A stretch of 64,000 nt of DNA from positions 434,001 to 498,000 of the forward strand of contig VRMN01000004.1 in assembly GCA_008690995.1 (NCBI GenBank). The letters run 5' to 3'. This document shows positions 59,901-64,000 of the stretch, one piece after another (position 1 is the first letter of the stretch; every line of letters starts with the position of its first letter). The notes beneath the pieces are model-generated. The model saw only the letters and a list, made by a program, of their open reading frames with translations. It was not told the origin of the DNA and searched no databases. The position numbers and the translations under genes are program-made. The DNA comes from Porphyridium purpureum. Taxonomy: Eukaryota > Rhodophyta > Bangiophyceae > Porphyridiales > Porphyridiaceae.

Positions 59901-60007
59901 CACCACCACCACCTCCGCCACCGCCAGCTGCGAGTGGGGCGCCAGGAGGCGCAGCACCGCCGCCGCCGCCGCCACCACCACCGCCGCCGCCGCCGCCGCC
60001 AATGTAG
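56951..60007 (+). CDS. ANL-superfamily pseudoenzyme with hinge insertion and polyproline tail
   Basis: A 1018-residue protein. Residues 1-463 are an AMP-binding (acyl-CoA synthetase-like) N-domain: VALVSPSGIELAVWFMALQW, YGPPESSGF at the A5 position, and IFTGDEGMYDEDGFLTVYF at A7. Residues of about 465-776 are inserted at the hinge: a hydrophobic Ala/Gly run (AIAAGVLGAAAIGGIAAA), a Pro-Glu repeat (PEPEPAPEPEPEPEPEP), then long Ala/Glu-rich coiled coils. Residues 783-870 are the small C-domain (LEDVDEAVKTHPAVVDAKAF, then LVDRLPETRQELTD). Residues 884-1018 are Pro/Ala-rich and end in polyproline. The ATP P-loop (TSGTTG-PK) is replaced by VVPAKGKNLVLS, and the A10 catalytic Lys is absent, so catalysis is unlikely. 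The polyproline could bind profilin or SH3/WW proteins. The function is unknown. Confidence 0.8.
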   Translation: MTFSRLGSLGGGLSAEDKADLFRLDTLNGIPKVRFSTRPCVVVYPENPRQKKMVYSHIEVAKMVERCAERIRELGVKPRVAVALVSPSGIELAVWFMALQWAGVIAVPINPSLDEGVIASVVTDTGCKVIFSPDVDADERSGDPLYQKIANISKKTGIINWHMTYSRNSGVFMENHDLRADPHAAWHDGNKDFTLDPKEVAMRLVVPAKGKNLVLSLKQEDYCFAIKTFAQTYKLQPSVMTVLSSPIYSLQGILVMVGAIYSGGGVVIQASGDFSVEKFWDHVKEDNVKWASLTAEQVSELGNYTAKNNISIDESMLLHFIRSCPGFLAKDDVVKVEKILKCPVLEAYGPPESSGFATANTEFEQKAGTLGKPVKGIDVGIFDLDTRMPLETGKKGHIAVRGLNVVGTGYDNDEEETRNSRFWSEDHEANQSVEDAWIFTGDEGMYDEDGFLTVYFQKERNIKAGAIAAGVLGAAAIGGIAAAAATAGGSANGAETASRSLPEPVAAPEPEAAPEPEPAPEPEPEPEPEPVQQSRAVPMAASTMGNVAELVALTAMVEQMSEKDKKMQEDFGKMMEERAAQEAQIRAEYEEKLNKQNEEIKALLAASGAMDVGFGAALLSRLEAMENRQAEMIAALEASKAGEDAAPEMAELEAQKLEAEKEARALRAATVAAAAAPVVMEVNMEEVEAAAMAAASAAEEAKKNTDLTADAAEESAMYTSEASEASRQAAEAAAAVAAASAALAELAEQVTRRPLPVKETVIREVLPVPKPDSSVVERTMTINLEDVDEAVKTHPAVVDAKAFGKLDERYGMDVYCACVMRKGARVSEGWLRLHTQTVLPAAMIPKKFYLVDRLPETRQELTDCDDIKATYAVEKEVNRVIRAPGQKSGAAPASAPTGGPAAAAPVASAPPVQPAAPKAPAETAAPVPPPAAAPAKPEVPAPAAVPEASAPPVAPEAPAAPAAPAPPPPAAPAPPAPPAMSGGPPPPPPPPPAASGAPGGAAPPPPPPPPPPPPPPPM

Positions 60008-60866
60008 ATTGATGCCGACCGGTGCGCGCTGCGAATGTGGAAGAACTGGTTCATTGACTTTTGATTATGGTGCTTTGGGGTAACTTTATTGTTGTGCGTG
60101 TCGTGCGTGGTCTCGCGCTGCGGTGTTGATACGAATTTGCTGCATTTCGCTGTCTGGGGGAGACCGACCGACGAGGACGGAACTACGTCTGACTTATTAT
60201 TCGATTTGGATTGATCTACGCTGTCTTGGACAGGCGGGGACGAACGAGAGAACCTGGTGGTGTCTACAGTAAGCGTGTGGGACTGTGATTGCGTTTGAAC
60301 AAAGATCCGTGTAGCGGCTCCCACTTTTTTTCGCAAGTGGCGGTCAGCGTCGCAGGTGGTCCAGGGCTGGAGTGGAATCGATGCCGACCACAGTTTCGCA
60401 CCGGAGAATGTACTCACGGGTGGTTTCCGCAGTCCACGCGCGCGCTTTTGTCGTTTCCTGTTTGGTTGACCTGTGCTGAAAATCAAGTAAAGAAAGTAGT
60501 ACAACCGAGTGACACGCTTTCATCAGCAGGGGTGCGGCGAGTTCGAAACGTCCTCCCCACATACGACTTTGTGCAGTCCACTGTGCCGATTTCCACTGCT
60601 AGTTTCGCCGCGAACTGAAGCATTTAGAATTTTTCTTGTCCAGATAGGGTGAGGAAGGACACCGGCGTTGCGCCTGATGTCTACGGCTTGGCACCCGCGC
60701 GCGGTCCAGTACATGTGTAGATGCCCTTGTCGGGTTGTGTGTTAGACGCGGTAGAAAGAAAGCGCAAATCTGCTCTAGGCCACCGCACGGCCCCAATTCT
60801 GCGAGGGCGCGGGGTCTGTTGGACGGCACGGATGGTTCTTCCGATTTGTGGGCGATAGAGATCACG
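60008..60866. other. Intergenic region upstream of CCDC25
   Basis: 859 bp with no recognised gene. The frame that runs into CCDC25 from 60735 starts without a good ATG. Confidence 0.4.
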
Positions 60867-61493
60867 ATGGTTTTCTATTTCACAATCTGTGACCCGTCCT
60901 ATGTGGTGTACATGGGGAAGGACAAGTACGAGAACGAAGAACTGATCAAACATGCGTGGCCGGAGGATGTGTGGTTTCATGTCGATAAGTTCAGTTCTGC
61001 GCACGTCTACCTAAGGCTCCGGGACGGCGACTTTGACATCAACACGATTCCTTCAGACGTGCTTGAGGACCTGGCCCAACTTACCAAGCAGAACTCGATC
61101 GAAGGCAGCAAGCGCAACAACGTGCAGATTGTGTATACCATGGCATCGAACCTCAAAAAGACGGGAGGTATGGAGGTCGGTCAAGTGAGCTTCCACAACC
61201 AAAAGGAGGTCAAGTATACCAAAGTGGAGACGCGCAAGAGCGAGATCATCAACCGTCTCAGTAAGACCAAGGAGGAGCGCCACCCAGACCTGCTGGCGGA
61301 GAAAATGAGCCACATGAAGGAGCTGAATCGAAGGGAGCGTAATGCTGCGGCCGAGCGCGCGCGCGCCGAAAAAGAGGAACAGGAGCGGCGCAAAAAGGAG
61401 GCCGAGGCCCGCAACTATGACTTGCTTGAGGATCATGAGCTCATGACGAGCAACAAAGGTCTGGGCAACGATTATGAAGAAGATTTCATGTGA
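60867..61493 (+). CDS. CCDC25: CCDC25 homologue (NFACT-R domain)
   Basis: A 208-residue protein of the usual length. It begins MVFYFTICDPSYVVYMGKDK, then EDVWFHVDKFSSAHVYLRL. An NFACT-R domain covers about residues 1-130, with VEVGQ-type VSFHNQKEVKYTKVETRKSE, followed by a Glu/Lys/Arg-rich coiled coil (RRERNAAAERARAEKEEQER). The start DEDFM-like end (YEEDFM) also matches the family. In animals CCDC25 is a membrane sensor for extracellular DNA, and NFACT-R proteins elsewhere act on nascent chains or tRNA. In algae the role is probably a housekeeping one. ATG 60867 matches the conserved N-terminus. Confidence 0.93.
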   Translation: MVFYFTICDPSYVVYMGKDKYENEELIKHAWPEDVWFHVDKFSSAHVYLRLRDGDFDINTIPSDVLEDLAQLTKQNSIEGSKRNNVQIVYTMASNLKKTGGMEVGQVSFHNQKEVKYTKVETRKSEIINRLSKTKEERHPDLLAEKMSHMKELNRRERNAAAERARAEKEEQERRKKEAEARNYDLLEDHELMTSNKGLGNDYEEDFM

Positions 61494-61786
61494 AACCGAA
61501 AGCAAAAAGCAAAAAAAGTAAAAGCATCAGATCTTCTCGCCCGTACACAGCCTACGACTACTGTGTGTATATGAGCCAATTCCAAAATGAGTCGTTCTGC
61601 TCTTCCCTTGTCAGGAGAACCCAGGCGTTCGGATCCCGTGTCCGCTGGCCGTGGTAATTCACACACTCCAGACACAATCTTGCTGATCTCCCTCTGAGTG
61701 CGGAAGACTGATAAAACAGGCAGCTCCTGACCGCAAGATGGGCGTACAGGGGCCGGCGACAGTAGGCGCATGTCGAATCGATGAGA
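61494..61786. other. Convergent intergenic region
   Basis: 293 bp between the CCDC25 and FKBP stops. No features recognised. Confidence 0.3.
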
Positions 61787-62218
61787 TCACAATTCGTCGG
61801 CTCGGCGGTTCTTGATCTTCAGGAGCTCTGTTTCGAAGCGGAGTACCGAATTTGCTGGAATCATCCCGCGTCCTACATCGCGGTTTCCGTAGCCAAGCTC
61901 TGGCGGAATGATAAGAGTTCGTTTCTCGCCCTCACACATGTCGTCCATGCCAATCTCCCATCCCTTGATAACCATACCAGAACCCAGAGTAAACTCAAAT
62001 GGCTGTCCCCGATCCAGCGAGCTATCCACCTTCTTCCCGTCCGCGTCCAGCGTCAGCGTATAGTGCACGCTCAACGTATCACCGCTCTGCGAGCGAAACG
62101 TGCTGCAACCCTCCGGCATGTGCGTGACGATCGTCTCTACTTGCTGCCCGAACGCCGCCGCGCACACCAGAGCAACCGCACACCACATTGCCACCAAACA
62201 CGACACCCGCTTCATCAT
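61787..62218 (-). CDS. FKBP2: ER-luminal FKBP-type peptidyl-prolyl isomerase
   Basis: A 143-residue protein. The signal peptide is [19 protein letters not shown], probably cut after AAA. The FKBP domain shows [35 protein letters not shown], a PPELGYGN-type segment and FETELLKI. It ends RRADEL, a C-terminal ADEL that resembles the HDEL/KDEL retrieval signal, so the protein should be retained in the ER. FKBP2-like enzymes isomerise Xaa-Pro bonds in folding secretory proteins. ATG 62218 starts the signal peptide (Met-Met). It lies 117 bp downstream of the small minus-strand ORF ending at 62336. Confidence 0.93.
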   Translation of the reverse strand: MMKRVSCLVAMWCAVALVCAAAFGQQVETIVTHMPEGCSTFRSQSGDTLSVHYTLTLDADGKKVDSSLDRGQPFEFTLGSGMVIKGWEIGMDDMCEGEKRTLIIPPELGYGNRDVGRGMIPANSVLRFETELLKIKNRRADEL

Positions 62219-62335
62219 GACTAGCTCCCTCCTCACCTTTCTCACCTTTCCGTCTCCAATTCTCGGCGTCTACTCTTCTCTCCTTTCCTCCTGCTTCGTG
62301 ATCGCGGCAACCACGCTCGCGCCCCCTCAGATCTC

Positions 62336-62581
62336 TTACAAAACTCTTTCAGCGATGTGCTGCTTGATACGCAAGATGGCGCGGACGAGATATAGATGCT
62401 GGAGACCGAAAAGGCTGTCCTTCGCTGAAGCCTCCTTGCCAAGTGGCCCGGCGCAGCTCTTCGTCGCCTGGTCGTGGAGAGCATAGAGCGAAGGAGGGTC
62501 GCCTTGGTGCAGCCCACTTGACGCCATGGGCCATTTCATCGGATCAGGACGACTGAGGTACATACCGAGACGGTTGGACAT
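62336..62581 (-). CDS. Small hypothetical protein
   Basis: An 81-residue ATG frame (MSNRLGMYLSRPDPMKWPMA), ending in an amphipathic helix QHLYLVRAILRIKQHIAERVL shortened here as LVRAILRIKQHIAERVL. The size and basic helical end recall small mitochondrial respiratory or ribosomal subunits, but no family is recognised. It lies head-to-tail upstream of the FKBP gene. Confidence 0.42.
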   Translation of the reverse strand: MSNRLGMYLSRPDPMKWPMASSGLHQGDPPSLYALHDQATKSCAGPLGKEASAKDSLFGLQHLYLVRAILRIKQHIAERVL

Positions 62582-62953
62582 GCCAACTGTTCAGGTGCTG
62601 TGATTCACTTGTGCAGTCTTCTGGTTTGTTGTTGCCTGACGGATGGTCTTGTGTCGAGAAGATGGTGGAGCAGGTCTTGGACTTCACGAGAATCTCTTTG
62701 ATATCGGCTCTGTTTGCTGTTTTCACACCAGCGTTTCATCTTTATATAGTCATGCTTTGCGTGACCCTGTGGTCGGTCACATCCGTCCAGCGCGCGTGGC
62801 TTGCTTCCATCCATTGTCAATGGAGAGGTCAATCCACATCACTATACATTTGCACTGTGACAGTTAATGTTCTAGTCGCACTCATCATGCGTCAATCTCT
62901 TAGGTTCGGCATGCGTTGCACGGCGCTTCGTTCGCTGCGGATCCAACTCGTCC
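62582..62953. other. Intergenic, no gene recognised
   Basis: A 372-bp gap on the 5' side of the small ORF and past the end of the 63340 gene. No conserved motif or RNA gene seen. Confidence 0.3.
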
Positions 62954-63340
62954 TTAGTACGATTTGGAAACTCTTCTTCCGCCTCCGCAGCATAGAGTGG
63001 GACACAGGTCATCCTCGAGATTAGTGGTTACCTTGTAGATGCCCATTCTGTCAGAGCCCGAGCCACCAAGGGTGCCGTGGGCACGCCTGGTATATGTTGC
63101 GATGAATTTATCCTCCTCCGCGGCGCGCTGCTCCTCGTCTGGCTCTTCATAGATGGTGCTGAGCGTCGGCCGGAAGCGAGCCAGCCGGCTGGGTCTGAAC
63201 AGGTTTGGCGACAGGTCGATGCACTTGAACTTGAGCTCCAGCAGCGTTGACGACGTGCACGAGGCGGTCAAGAACTGCGTGCGCGCGTCTGCCACGCGCG
63301 CAGCTTGCAGTCGCAGCGACGGTCTCCTCGGCCCGGACAT
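62954..63340 (-). CDS. Hypothetical protein, possibly with a 3' intron
   Basis: A 128-residue frame from ATG 63340 (MSGPRRPSLRLQAARVADAR). The middle, FKCIDLSPNLFRPSRLARFR, then TIYEEPDEEQRAAEEDKFIA and TYTRRAHGTLGG, is protein-like. The last roughly 25 residues become Cys/Gly-rich. A donor-like AAG-GTAACC occurs at about 63033-63026 after GIYK, so the annotated end may be intronic and the true gene longer. The family is unrecognised. The start follows a (GT)n/(GA)n-rich upstream region. Confidence 0.4.
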   Translation of the reverse strand: MSGPRRPSLRLQAARVADARTQFLTASCTSSTLLELKFKCIDLSPNLFRPSRLARFRPTLSTIYEEPDEEQRAAEEDKFIATYTRRAHGTLGGSGSDRMGIYKVTTNLEDDLCPTLCCGGGRRVSKSY

Positions 63341-64000
63341 GTTCAGTTCGCAAGCATGTGGCCCCACTTCTGACGCGCCGCTCGTGGTGGTCCAGCGGTC
63401 CCACCATGCGAGACGCCCAAGGGCTCGGCCATTAAAGAGAGAGAGAGAGGGACACGGCTTGTACGTTTTCCGTCCGTCCGCCTGTGTGTGTGTGTGTGTG
63501 TGATTGTGAGTGTGCACAAAACGGCATGCGGAGGACGCGTGCGAATCGCTACGCCCCTCGTGCCGTTCATTCCCCTCCTGGCCGGATCATGTGCGTCCAG
63601 GTTGGGCGTACTTACACTGCCGCCATCGTGAAAGGCAGCGCCATTTCGACATTGCGCCGCGGGTTTGCAGTGCGCCTTGATTTCATTCCCACAAGCGACG
63701 GAAGCGGCTTGGCGCTGAGACGTCATGACGCCAGCATCTGAAAGGCCAACCAACCAACCAACCAACCAACCACCTACTGTGGTGGTGGTGTTTTGTTAGT
63801 TGAGGTGCTGGTGTCAACGCCTCAATCCCACACACTCTTCCACGCCGCTCAGTCAAAACACCCACACCTACAAACACACCTACAAACACACCTACAAACA
63901 CACCTACAAACACACACACACACACCAACCAAAGAATTCCTCCCGTGCGTGTCAGAGCCGCCTTTCAACAAGTGAAAGACAAAACCAAAACACACATGCA
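63341..64000. other. Window end: intergenic with simple repeats
   Basis: No gene recognised. Contains (GA)n at 63437-63450, (GT)n at 63483-63502, a run of AACC units at about 63746-63771 and a tandem of ACACCTACAA units at about 63863-63915. Confidence 0.5.

Noticed and set aside
63746-63915. Short tandem repeats that could suggest a CRISPR-like array
   Set aside because: Units are 4-12 bp without spacers; simple sequence repeats in a eukaryotic genome.

Overview
This is a nuclear segment of a compact, intron-poor eukaryotic genome of moderately high GC. The best pointer to the lineage is a nucleus-encoded ApcC, the small allophycocyanin-core linker of the phycobilisome (36487-36885, minus). 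It carries a plastid-type leader with the Ala-Phe-Val motif common in red algal transit peptides. Among nuclear genomes this points to a rhodophyte, and the density and near absence of introns fit a unicellular red alga of the Porphyridium type. That placement is inference. Almost every recognisable gene is one uninterrupted reading frame.

Layout. 0-6 kb: the 3' end of an unidentified gene, a sparse stretch with one orphan P-loop-like ORF, a small PH-like protein, and a secreted-type gene whose frame is crossed by two in-frame TGA codons. 6-12.4 kb: OST5/TMEM258, KTI12, a two-RRM protein and a SHAQKYF-type MYB factor. 12.4-17.6 kb: a gene-poor stretch, a two-domain glyoxalase I, and a protein with a 6x42-bp coding repeat. 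17.6-20.4 kb: a gene-poor island with a dead Tc1/mariner transposase. 20.4-29.3 kb: SYF2, a divergent GNAT-like/TMEM143-like pair, an SLC25A39/40-type carrier, a plastid-type CHORD-like protein and valyl-tRNA synthetase. 29.3-37.9 kb: an ARM-like protein, DCP1, a TDY-type MAP kinase, apcC and a LAMTOR3-like subunit. 38-50.6 kb: BCKDH E1-alpha, a large EH-domain protein, VMA22/CCDC115, a predicted myristoylated RING ligase, TRAPPC12 and an ATAD2/Yta7-type AAA-bromodomain protein. 50.6-52.9 kb: a second gene-poor island. 53-64 kb: a basic unknown protein, a BRSK/Gin4-like kinase, a degenerate ANL protein, CCDC25, an ER FKBP and two small unknowns.

The genes are mostly core eukaryotic functions and do not form a pathway cluster. 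Themes are RNA processing and translation (KTI12, SYF2, DCP1, RRM protein, ValRS), secretion and endomembranes (OST5, TRAPPC12, EH protein, VMA22, FKBP, LAMTOR3) and organelle metabolism (BCKDHA, carrier, ApcC). The most unusual items are the ANL pseudoenzyme with about 310 residues inserted at its hinge plus a polyproline tail, the gene read through two TGA codons, and a shared promoter vocabulary: GTACAGT boxes, AACGGTT boxes and sense-strand purine tracts.
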